Below, in pieces: positions 24,116 to 34,796 of a stretch of 64,000 nucleotides of DNA. The first letter of the stretch is position 1. Every line of letters begins with the position of its first letter. The translations under genes and the position numbers were made by a program. The notes under the pieces are model-generated. The model worked only from the letters and a program-made list of their open reading frames with translations. It was not told the origin of the DNA and made no database searches. The stretch covers positions 44,707,095 through 44,771,094 of the forward strand of contig CM055103.1 of NCBI GenBank assembly GCA_029204225.1, in the 5' to 3' direction. Origin of the DNA: Diphasiastrum complanatum (taxonomy: Eukaryota > Streptophyta > Lycopodiopsida > Lycopodiales > Lycopodiaceae).

Positions 24116-24568
24116 GGTGCTGAAATCTGGATTCTGATGTTTCTAGAAATCTACTGGGAAGGATTGTTTTCCCTTCAAACTGAAAGTTCTGTGATCAAAA
24201 CCGAAGGGTTCTGCAACTCAGCGAAGGTTTCATGAAAGAGGACAAAAAGTTATCAGCTCTGATGACAATTTTTGCCTTCTTTTGACCAAAATCTGGCAGA
24301 TTTGACAGATTTTTGTTGTTTTTTCTGATATTTCAGATCCAAATGAATTCTAAGATTGGTGATCTGAATAGCTTTTCATGTTCCACAATCAAATTAGATT
24401 TCAAACAAGCAAATTCACTCAAATCAAGCAAAATCACTCCAAAACTAACCCTAAATGCAGATCTAACACTATTCATGCAACGACAAGATGCCTAATGCAA
24501 TCTAACCATCCAACAAACATGCTGCAAACTGAAAAATTGGCGTAGCTCCCTGAAAACGGCACCAAAAT
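24116..24568 (-). other. T1 5' leader and degenerate tRNA-Asp primer site
   Basis: The leader contains AGCGAAGGTTTC-type motifs near 24225 and matches 60800-61190 closely. The primer site at 24548-24564 (CCCTGAAAACGGCACCA on the + strand) agrees at 13 of 17 positions with the tRNA-Asp 3' end seen intact at 61198-61214. Confidence 0.75.
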
Positions 24569-24690
24569 TTTAGTGGGTTTATTTCCTTGCCTAATCTCAA
24601 TCCAAGATCTAATCAATCTAGCATCAAAGCGATGAAGTTAGTTGTCACACATAGATTTATTCCCATGAGAGCGATAGTTCCTAGCACTAC
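24569..24690 (-). repeat. T1 5' LTR, truncated
   Basis: TAGTGGGTTTATTTCCTTGC and the following 110 bases match the LTRs at 16608 and 61219 (ATCAATCTAGCATCAAAG, CCCATGAGAGCGATA). Similarity stops at about 24690, where plus-strand copia sequence begins. Confidence 0.8.
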
Positions 24691-24719
24691 ACAACACTAG
24701 AGCTAAACACGCAGTCTCA

Positions 24720-25200
24720 CAAGAAAAGCAGCTCAGTTACCTGCTATGCTCCTTACCACAATCGTTCCAGACAACCCGAACATTGTTGGCTAAAGATCCT
24801 ACTATGACCTTTGACAAGGCAGTCATTGACATCAAGGAAGAACTTGAAGCTAGAGAGCACTACGACGACAAGAACAAGTTTGAACCTACAGCAACAGAGA
24901 CCAGTCAAAGAAGAAGGCTCAACCTAAGAGGGATTCGACAAGGAGATCATATCAGAACCAACAGAAGCAGGGAACTCAAGAAGGGAGATCGAAAGGAAGG
25001 AACATGTAGCAAGACAACGACAAGAAGACATGCGACAGATACAGACGTGACAGAAACATAGTGGACAAATGCTGGATGAATCCAAAGATTGAGTGTATGC
25101 ATTGTCACAAAAAAGGTCATGCAACCACGGATTGCTATGACAACCCATGAAACAAAAAGACGTAGAGCAGGAGGGAAAGCAGGAACAACACATCATATGT
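24720..25200 (+). pseudogene. Copia gag C-terminal half with zinc knuckle
   Basis: DNPNIV and TFDKAVIDIKEELEAREHY belong to copia Gag. The knuckle CMHCHKKGHATTDC (CX2CX4HX4C) is read near 25095-25136 in another frame, so at least one frameshift separates them. The N-terminus and 5' LTR are lost at the junction with the T1 LTR. Confidence 0.8.
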
Positions 25201-25275
25201 GGAGGTGCCCGAATCCTCAAAGATGGCTGAAGACCGAGCTAGCAGAAGTTCTACTGCTTATTTGTGCACTGATAT

Positions 25276-25626
25276 GTGTGCAACATCCACATTGATGTTC
25301 AAGACATAGTTTTTGACTTAGGAGCCACGTTGCACTGTGTGATGACAAGGCAAATGATCGCCGACTTTCGACAACTCGACTCTTCCAGATACATCGTTCT
25401 AGGAGATGGATTGCGACACAAGGTGAGTGGCACTGGCACACTTTGGCTCAGAACCAATGGCAGATATAGAAGATTGGACGACGTCTTGTATGTCCCGACG
25501 ACACTGCAGGAAGATCTGCTTTCAGTTGCTAGAATAGCATATGCAAGCATGTGTGTGACATTTACAGATCAGACATGCAATGTGGTTGATGCCATCTCCA
25601 GTACGCTCATCACACAAGGCAAATGA
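25276..25626 (+). pseudogene. Copia protease with altered active site
   Basis: The frame reads VFDLGATLHCVMTRQMIADF, followed by RYIVLGDG, DDVLYVPTTLQEDLLSVARI. The catalytic Asp-Ser/Thr-Gly motif is DLG, so the Ser/Thr is lost. A TGA at 25624-25626 ends the frame before the integrase. Confidence 0.8.
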
Positions 25627-26880
25627 AGAGGAAATCTGTATCACTTGAAGGTACGCCTACCTACAGAGCAGACTCATCAAGTCCATGAGTCTACAGACGT
25701 TCTATTGCACAAGAGACTATGCCACATGAACCCACTGACACTATACAAAGCAAGCCAGTATAATGCATTCACAAGAGTGAACATCAAGGATGCAAACCTG
25801 ACACTTTGTGATGCATGCAACAAAGGGAAGATGTCATGTACACCTTTCACGAAGGACTCCTTAAGAGCGACAAAACTTTTGGAGCTGATACACTCAAATA
25901 TCTGCGGACCCTTTGATGTACTATCTATCAAAAAATCAAGATACTACATCACCTTTATTGATGATTACAGTAAGTTTGCGTTGTCTACTTCATCCACAAC
26001 AAATCTGAAGCTCTTGATAAGTTTACAGAATATGTGAACTGGACTGAGAAGTGGATCGAAAAAAAGTCAGGCAGATCAGATTTGACAAAGGAGGAGAGTG
26101 CATCTCCAACCATTTTACTGACTTTTGTAAAAGTTGAGGTATTCTTCATAGGAAGACAATAGCCTATACACCACAACATAACGGTGTAGCAGAAAGGAAG
26201 AACATGACTCTCATGGAAGCTGCAAGATCAATGATTGCCTACTCCAAGGCATCAAGATCACTATGGGCTGAGGCAATAGCTACAGCCGCCTACTTGTAGA
26301 ACAGGACAGGCAAGTCAAGCATTGCTCACACTACCCCACATGAGGTATGGTGGAGAAGCAAGCCAAACCTGGCTCGTGTTTGGATTTTTGGATGTGTAGC
26401 ATATGCACACATACCAGATAAGAAGAGAAAGAAACTGGACGAAAAGGTGGAGCAAGGATTCTTGGTTGGCTATGATATACACTCTGCATATTACAGAGTA
26501 TACATGCCATTAACCAATGAAGTAAAGACTATCAGAGATGTCAAATTTGATGAGACAAGAACAATGGCTGAAGAAGATCCAATTAGTTATGAAGTTCTCA
26601 GTAGTCAATACTATGACCTGCCCACATCGACAGAGGGAGTGGACCCTGAGCATCCAAATGAAGATACTCAAATTCCAGTTGAGCTAAATGATAGTTCAAA
26701 CGATGAGCAGACCGACATATCAGGAGTACCCATCACACTGGTGATACACCAAGGTCTCGCTATCAGTAGACATGACAAAGGAAAAGCAGTTGTTGAGCCT
26801 GTATTATCTCCAAGGAGATATGAAAGACAAAGAAGAGCACCAGTCAGATACAAGCTCATCTTCTGCTCAGGAAGAATTAT
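25627..26880 (+). pseudogene. Copia integrase
   Basis: The zinc finger reads LLHKRLCHMNPLTLYKAS followed by LCDACNKGKM (HHCC). The core shows ITFIDDYSKF, then after a frameshift near 25985 YTPQHNGVAERKN with the catalytic Glu. The C-terminal part continues as WIFGCVAYAHIPD and EQGFLVGYDIHSAYYRVYMP, and a Ser/Asp/Glu-rich tail runs to the RT. Stops occur near 26135 and 26297. Confidence 0.88.
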
Positions 26881-28577
26881 GTGGATTCAGCTGTGAACCA
26901 CAAACTTATAAAGAAGCCATCAACTGTCTAGACAAGGGCAAGTGGATCAAGGCCATGGAAGACGAAATGAGCTCCATGAAGCAGAACTAGGTGTGGACTC
27001 TCGAGCCACTACCAGCCGACAGAATGACTGTCAAGTATAAATGGGTCTACAAGCACAAGTATGGACCAGACGGCAATGTATGGACCAGATGGATCAAGGA
27101 CATGGACGACGAAATGAGCTCCATGAAGCAGAACAAGGTGTGGACTCTCGAGCCACTACCAGCCGACAGAAAGATTGTCAAGTGTAAATGGGTCTACAAG
27201 CACAAGTGTGGACCAGACGACAATGTATTGAGATACAAAGCCAGGCTAGTTGCAAAGGGCTTCTCACAGAGGTATGGCATTGACTATGCAGAGACATTCT
27301 AGCCTGTGGTGAAGCACACATCCCTACACATATTATTTGCATACGCAGCTGCCTATGATCTGAAGATCCACATTGTAGACAAGAAGACAGTCTTCTTGCA
27401 TGGCGAGCTGAAAGAGGAGGTCTACATGGACCAGCCACCAGGTTTTACCTACGAGTCACTTGCTGACTATGCTTGCAGAATGCACAGAAACATCTATGGG
27501 CTGAAATAATCCACTAGGCAGTGGTACAGGAAGAAGGATCACGCATTAAGATCCTTAGGCCTCCAACCTTTAATGGCTGCTTGCAACATTTATGTAAAGG
27601 TCATAAGTGGGGAGATCATCATAGTCAGTGTCTACGTAGATGACATGCTAATTATGTCATGGAGCAACAATCTAATTGTGCAAGTGAAGGCATATATTTT
27701 GAGGCACTTCAAAATATCAAACCTAGGAGAAGCCAAATGCTACCTAGATTTGCAGATCGATAGAGATCTTTAGGTTGGGAGATTGTATCTTCACCAGTCA
27801 AGATACATTCAAAAGATCATTGATGATTTTGACATGGCAAATTGCAAGGGATTAAATACTCCAATGATTCCTGGCATAGAACTGACCAATGAAGACTGTC
27901 CCAGAGATGAAGCAGAATGGCAAGCAATCGAGCACAAGCCTTACAAAAGGCTTATCGGTTCTTTGATATACTCGGTAGGCAATACACGACCAGACATTGC
28001 TTACACAATGTTCAGGCTGATCCAATTCAATATCAATCCAGGCCCAATGCACTAGAAGATCGCCAAGAGGATCCTTCAATATCTACAGAACACAAAGAAT
28101 TACGACCTATGCTATTGTCGAGATGCAGGATTCAAGATTGAATCCTATAGTGATGCAAGTTGGGCATCCTTGAAAGATGATAGTAAAAGCATCTCAGGAG
28201 GATGCACGATAGCAGCCAATGAAGTTGTTATCTGGATCAGTAGAAAGCAGAAAATAACTACCCAATCATCTTGTGAGGCTGAATATGTCGTTGTAGCCAA
28301 AATGGCCAACAAGCTGACATGGCTCAGACAGTTCCTAGGTGGACTAGGACTGAACACTGATGAACCGTTGATCCTACACATGGACAACACCTCCGCTATT
28401 CATCTGACAAGCCATCAAGTATCACTTGATCAAGGATTTGGTTGAGAAGGACGAGCTGAAGACCCGTTGCCTTCATACCGACAAAGCATATGGTAGCTGA
28501 TATCTTTACAAAGGCATTGGAAAAGGCAATGTTTGAAAGGCAGAGAGCCAGCTTAGGAATCAGGAAAATACACGGTT
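26881..28577 (+). pseudogene. Copia reverse transcriptase and RNase H with internal duplication
   Basis: RT starts EPQTYKEAINCLDKGKWIK. After the duplicated block it continues RYKARLVAKGFSQRYGIDYA, KTVFLHGELKEEVYMDQPPG and YVDD (27633-27644). The connection reads NTRPDIAYTMFRLIQF. RNase H contains SYSDASWASLKDDSKS, TTQSSCEAEYV, HMDNTSAIHL and, frameshifted, DIFTKAL. Stops near 26988, 27301, 27508, 27773 and 28054 inactivate it. It is the most complete copia pol in the window. Confidence 0.9.
26941..27234 (+). repeat. 147-bp in-frame tandem duplication in reverse transcriptase
   Basis: Units of 147 bp (about 26941-27087 and 27088-27234) both encode DEMSSMKQN, then VWTLEPLPADR and KWVYKHK. They have since diverged: only the first carries a TAG, and several codons differ. 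Each unit covers the start of the RT fingers, so the folded domain would contain it twice. Confidence 0.92.
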
Positions 28578-28942
28578 TAAGAGGGAGATGAAAAAACATT
28601 GAGTTTCTATTTTAAAGCCTTAGTATTTTTTCTTGTATTTTTAGATTGTTGCATATTTGAACTGTTTTTTGCACAGTGCATATATTTCGCATTTTTTGCA
28701 TTTTGATAAAAAGACGATAGTAGGCCTAAAATGACCCAAGATTTTGTTTTCAGCCAACCTTCAGCTTTTTCGGCTTTTTCACCACATACTCAGAAGGCTG
28801 ACACTTCAGGTTAGGCCGACACTCCAGGGTGAGGATGAACTATCGGCTCAAGCATGAATTTTTTTTTTTCAAACTACCACGCTCCACCGCCGCCATGCAA
28901 CGTCAACAGAATTGTACTTAAACGGATGCTTAGCTTAAACTT
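28578..28942 (+). repeat. Polypurine tract and 5' part of copia 3' LTR
   Basis: TAAGAGGGAGA (28578-28588) precedes TGAAAAAACATTG, the probable LTR start. The LTR runs to 28942, where the Tat-like LTR TGTTGGGGG begins; no CA end was found, so it is probably interrupted there. Confidence 0.6.
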
Positions 28943-29728
<786 letters not shown>

Positions 29729-29729
29729 G

Positions 29730-29747
29730 TGGTGCTGATGTCGGGGA
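29730..29747 (+). other. Degenerate tRNA-Asp primer site
   Basis: TGGTGCTGATGTCGGGGA agrees at 13 of the first 17 positions with TGGCGCCGTTGCCGGGG, the complement of the tRNA-Asp 3' end. Mismatches are at positions 4, 7, 9 and 12. Confidence 0.75.
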
Positions 29748-31022
29748 TAGGTTTCCACTAACTAGCATAGTTGCATTTTAGCTATTTCTTGCTTTTTGGA
29801 GTAGTTTGAGGTAGATTTTTGGCTGTTTAGAGTTATTTTTCTATATTTTTTTGTGTTTGGACTGTTCACAGCTAGAGGAGGAGGTGTGAGAGGGTAGAGG
29901 AGGCCTTGAATAGCCTCTAAGGGCTTGAAATCCAAACCAACCAGCAAAAAACCCAAAAAAATAGACCAATATGTATTTTGGAGGAAAAAAGAGCCAAATT
30001 TTCCATCAGATTTTGTTTTCTCCAAAACCAGTGAGAGTTAACCCTTGCATGATTGGCAGTAGCTCTAGGGTCTGTCCCAGACCTGCATAGAAGCTTGCGA
30101 GAGTTGGTTCCAAGCTGATTGCAGAAATCAGAGAAAAATCATAAAAAATTCAAAAAACTCTTGAAAAATCCAAAAAAATGCAAACCTTCACCAGAACTCT
30201 TGCAAAACCCTCTGAAGTTTCATCTCAGTGAGACCAGGACACAAAGAAGCTTGTGAGAGTTAGTTCAATGTCTAAGTGTCTGTGCAAGAGTTTCTAGAGA
30301 AAAAAAGACGGAAAAGTACCAAAGAACCCTCGCAGACACTAAAATTTTCAGTTCTACTGGGCAAGAACTCTAGCAGAGAATTCTGAAATTCCATCTTAGT
30401 GAGACCAGGACACAGAAGAGCCTACGAGAGTTAGTTTGATTCCAGTGAGTAGAGAATTGGGTTTAAGTGCAAAAGAAATCACTAAAAAGTAAAAATCTAG
30501 CAAATCCTTCTAGAAAGAACTCTCACAGACCATTTCAATTGATTCAGAATGTCAATTTCCATCAGTGATGAAGCCTGCGAGAGTTAATACAGAGATTTGG
30601 TGAAGATCAAGCCAAAATAGTGGTTTCAAACCCTCGCATACAGTGAAATTTTCACTTAGTGCAAGAGTTAACTCTCGTAGAGAATTTCAGAGTCAGATCT
30701 GAACCAGATTCAACTAATGTGACCTTGCGAGAGTTACTTCCCCAAGATCTGAGAGATATCAAGATTTTATATCTGCAAAACAGCTAAAGAACCCTCGCAC
30801 AAGGGAACCCTTGTAGACTAGATCAGCAGAAAGATCTACACCAGATCCAGCTAATGTCAAAATCTCAGGACAATCAATGCACGGAGTAAAAAGTTATCAA
30901 GGAAAAACCATCGTACAAGGCCTAAATATCACTTTCGGCCAATCAGATTGATTAGATCCTTAAGATCTAGACTACACTCCATTGTACAAGCAAAATCCAG
31001 CTTCCTTGGACCCCACCATTGG
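29748..31022 (+). other. T2 5' leader with interspersed palindromic motifs
   Basis: About thirteen copies of TGCGAGAGTT or its complement AACCCTCGCA (with one or two changes) lie between 30030 and 30830, at irregular spacings near 60-70 bp and in both orientations. No coding similarity is seen. The leader is upstream of gag and so would be present in the genomic RNA. Confidence 0.75.
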
Positions 31023-32800
31023 ATGAATCTGAGATCTGGACGATCAGTAGCAAGGAGGACAACAAATCAAGCACCACACCTTCCCAGAATAGCAACTATG
31101 CAACAAGAGATAGAACCAGTTAGCGCCAATTGATCCAATGGGCCAACCCGTATCTGTCGTTCCCTCGGATGGAGATACCAAAATACAACGGATCATCAAA
31201 TCCCATCCACTTCCTCCAGATCTACGAGCAAGTTTGCGAAATCTATGGCAAATGGACACTTGCAGAAAAGTTGATGTTGTTCCCCATGTCCTTATTAGTG
31301 GTAGATTGGTTTTTCAACCTATCAAAGGAAGAGAATTCCACCTGGGAAGCAGTTAAAGTGGCTCTCATCACGCGCTTTAAACCAAGGAAGTTCCTAGAAG
31401 ACCCGTTTCTCCTGTCCATCAAGGTGAAGATGGGAAAAAGAGAAAGGGTCAGGGACTATATTGAACGGGTCAAACATCTATGATCCGAGTGCAGTGCAAC
31501 CCTAACTCCCGATCATGCGGTGATCATGTAGTTTCTAGCAGGACTACCACGGAGCATAAGAAGAGAACTGAAATGACAGGAGCAGTACACTACTTTGTAA
31601 GAAGCTATGGAGGATGTCATCCGGAAAGAGAATGAGGAACCAGACGACGAATATTCATCCACCCATACTCCTACTCCCTTGATAGCATAATCATCATCAA
31701 ATGCTTTCGCTCTATCCATAGAACTGCTATTGGATCAAATGACAAAATTACACAAACAGCAAATGGAGCAACTTACGGCGTACTTTGATCAGAAACTGAA
31801 ATCCTTACAAGGAGCTGTAGCTGCAACGCCGCATCTACCGGAACCAAACCAGCTACAATATCTCCGACGTGAGAATGTATGGTGTTTAGTATGCACACAA
31901 AACCATATATAAACGAGTGTCCATATCTGAGACTGACACATAGATTTTGCCATCTGTGCAATGCAACATCGCATGATACGACATTTTGCCCGTTTAACCC
32001 CCAGATTGTTTAGCGGAAGAGAAGTCCTTATCAGACTTCTTATCCATATCATCAAGGGGCACCAAATCGGCACGAAGGTATGGCGCACGAATCAGCAACA
32101 GCGTATGGCCTTACCTACACCACCGGGGCCAGCCAATGAACAAATGGCCCATGTGAACTTGACAACAACAGAACTAGAGATGCCAGTACCACTCAACATG
32201 AGCAGTAGCAATGGCATGGACCGGATGAACCATTTATGGATCCTGCCATAAATGAATATATTGCGGCCTATGCAGCACCAACTCAGCATCAAGGTGAAAG
32301 AAATCACGGCTGCTACGAATGTGGCAAAGGACACAGAATTGTAGAATGTCCTTACAAAGGACAATATACATCCTTCTGCCAAGAAGGTCATTATGGACAC
32401 TGCTACAAGAATTGTCCATTCAGACCCGAAACTAGTGCACCACTAAATTTCATTGCAATACCATTGACAGCAATTTCAGCGGGGATGCCAATGGAAGGGC
32501 AACATTTCCATGCCCCTGTGTTAGCCATTACGTGAGCACAGAAGAGGAAGGAAGTGGCTCCCTCACCACCGCCACTGGTCACCGATGACCAACCCTCAAC
32601 TTCAGCGCCATATCCGAATGTGAGGGAAGAAAGAAGATAGTACCAGAAGATATGACACTGGGTACAAAGAGCACAAGCGGAGGAAAAAGAGCAAGAAAAG
32701 GACAACCCTACAAAACCTCCAGCTGATGGCGAACGAGAACCACAAACGAGCTCACCATTGTCACATTTGGGATGAATATGATCAGCATAGCATGGCTGTC
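31023..32800 (+). pseudogene. T2 Gag with four zinc-knuckle positions
   Basis: The start is taken as the ATG at 31023 (MNLRSGRSVARR), typical of this group. The Retrotrans_gag core follows (IPKYNGSSNPIHFLQIYEQ, WFFNLSKEENSTWEAVKVAL, KRERVRDYIERVKHL). Four knuckle positions are read in different frames: WCLVCTQNH (31893, cut by a stop), CHLCNATSHDTTFC, CYECGKGHRIVEC (32311) and CQEGHYGHCYKNC (32380). In the last, the second Cys is replaced by Gly. Many stops (31124, 31481, 31531 and others) and frame changes make it a pseudogene. Protease and pol are absent. Confidence 0.85.
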
Positions 32801-33384
32801 AGCGACCTTTGAGTAGAATCTTGAAAATGGTCAAATTGTTCAAACTTTTTGTAAATAGATTGGACTTCCATGTGAATGAGTTATGAATCACACATGTCAA
32901 AATACCATTCACACGTGTGGATAAGCTTCTAGAAGATAAGATAGGAAGATTGCACTAGATCCTATTTTATAGGAAATATTCCTATAAATGTGGAAGACTA
33001 GCTTTTTTGTTTTCTAGCCAAAGAGAATAGTCAACTTTGGGAAATGAGCACATATGGCTCCCATTGGTGGATCTGGATGACTAGACACTCTTCACACGTG
33101 TGAAGGCCTGCTGGACAATACACAGCTCGTGGATGTACTTGATCTATAAAGAGATCAACCAAATCAATAACAAGTTGATGTGACATTGGCAAATTCTAGT
33201 TTTTTTTCCATATTTGTCTTGAGTTTTGATGAATGAAATGCATTTGTAAGTTAATGTACTTTACTCTCTATAAACAGGCCGTATAGGTACTGTCCTCCAC
33301 ACGTGTGAGGCCGCCCATCCATGTATTTGATCATTTGATCCATTGCTCTTGCTTAAATCATAGTGTAAAGCATCTAGTACTATA
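32801..33384. promoter_or_regulatory. Non-coding region with three CACACGTGTG palindromes
   Basis: No coding similarity. The 10-bp palindrome CACACGTGTG (G-box/E-box-like ACGT core) occurs at 32910-32919, 33093-33102 and 33298-33307, and CTCTATAAACAGG near 33266 is TATA-like. It may be the U3/promoter part of an unrecognised LTR; no TG..CA pair could be fixed. Confidence 0.4.
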
Positions 33385-33590
33385 ACTATTGGCGATACCC
33401 ATTCAGTGTGCTCAATTTCATAAATGAAATCTGCATCTAACAGCTTCTGCAATTCTTGCTTGATCAGCTCCGTGTAGTTCGGGTGGCAACGGTAGTATCA
33501 ATTCACCTTAGGGACTGCTCCATCCACCAAGGGTATGGTGTGTTGGACTACTGTTGGTGGAATGCCCTTCAGATCACTGTAATTCCAAGC
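33385..33590 (-). pseudogene. Tat-like reverse transcriptase N-terminal fragment
   Basis: It aligns closely with 23060-23270 (QKLLDADFIYEIEHTEWVSP; start of RT and the preceding linker). It is joined at about 33590 to chromovirus sequence on the same strand. Confidence 0.8.
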
Positions 33591-34796
33591 AAATGGGAAT
33601 CTGATTCATATTTTTCTCTCAGTGAAAGATATAGATTTGTAGAAATCTGGGTGAATGACAACTCGTTTAGTTCACCGATCCAACTAAGAGCATTTGCAAC
33701 GTGATTAGAGCTGCCTCTTATGTAACAGATTTCATGATCAAATTCTTGCATCAATTCAACCCATCGAGCTTTTCTCCCTCGAAGATCATGTTGATTACAA
33801 AAATACTTAAGAGGCTGGGGATCCGTATACACTAGAAACTTACTACCATACAAGTAGTGTCTCCAGGTTTTAAGTGCATGGATTACAACAAACAATTCCT
33901 TTTCCTGGATAGTATAACGCAACTGAGGACCAGTGAATTTTTTGCTCTCAAACGCTAGTAGCCTGTCCATTTGTAATAGAACCGTTCCAACTGCAACATC
34001 ACTTGCATCCATTCTCACGACGTAAGGTAAATCTGGATTTGCAATTTGTAACACGGGAGCTGAAACAATCATTGTTTTAAGTTTCTCAAAACATTGATTC
34101 AATTCCTCGTTCCAAACAACAGGTGGACTAGATTGATTCCTCTGTTTTCTTTTTAATAACAATTCCTTTTGTCAGATTATTAAGCGGTGCTGCTAACTTA
34201 GCATAATCCTCAATAAATCTCTTAAAGAAAAGTGTAAAACCTAAAAAAGACTTTACTTGTCTCACAGTTCCCGGAATTGGCCACTCAATGACAATTTTGA
34301 TTTTATCCTCATCAATTTTGATCCCATTTACTGTGATCTTATGATCGAGATAAAGCAACTCTTGCTTATTTAGCCTAGAGTAACTCCCGACGGAGTTTCA
34401 TCAAGACGATTTTTAAGTGTTCTATGTGTTCCACCAAGGATTTACTGTAAATGAGAATGTCGTCTAAGAATACAACCACAAACTTCCCCAAATATGGATG
34501 AAATAAATCATTCATCATTTGCTGGGACGTTGCTGGAGCATTCGTTAATCCAAATGGCAACACTAGAAATTCATAATGACCAAATCTAGAACAAAATCCT
34601 GTCTTTTGGACATCTTCCGACTTAATTCTTATTTGATGGTACCCTGTCCTGAGATCTATCTTGGTGAAAGACCGTGCTCCACCCAAGCAATCTACAAGAT
34701 CATCCATCTTGGGTAATGGATATTTATTCTTTATAGTCACTTTATTAAGCCCCTTGTAATTCACACACATCTGGAAACCTCTACCTTTCTTCGCTT
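33591..34796 (-). pseudogene. Chromovirus reverse transcriptase and RNase H
   Basis: RT reads [56 protein letters not shown] and FLDD (34459-34470), then GTVRQVKSFLGFTLFFKRFI. RNase H follows with VVRMDASDVAVGTVLLQ, FTGPQLRYTIQEKELFVVIHALKTWRHY and VANALSW. A frameshift near 34370 and another near 34145 break it, and integrase is missing. The 5' part of the RT lies beyond the foldback insertion at 36643-36895. Confidence 0.9.

Noticed and set aside
30030-30830. CRISPR-like spaced repeats in the T2 leader
   Set aside because: The repeats are only ~10 bp, degenerate, in both orientations and unevenly spaced, in a eukaryotic retroelement leader.
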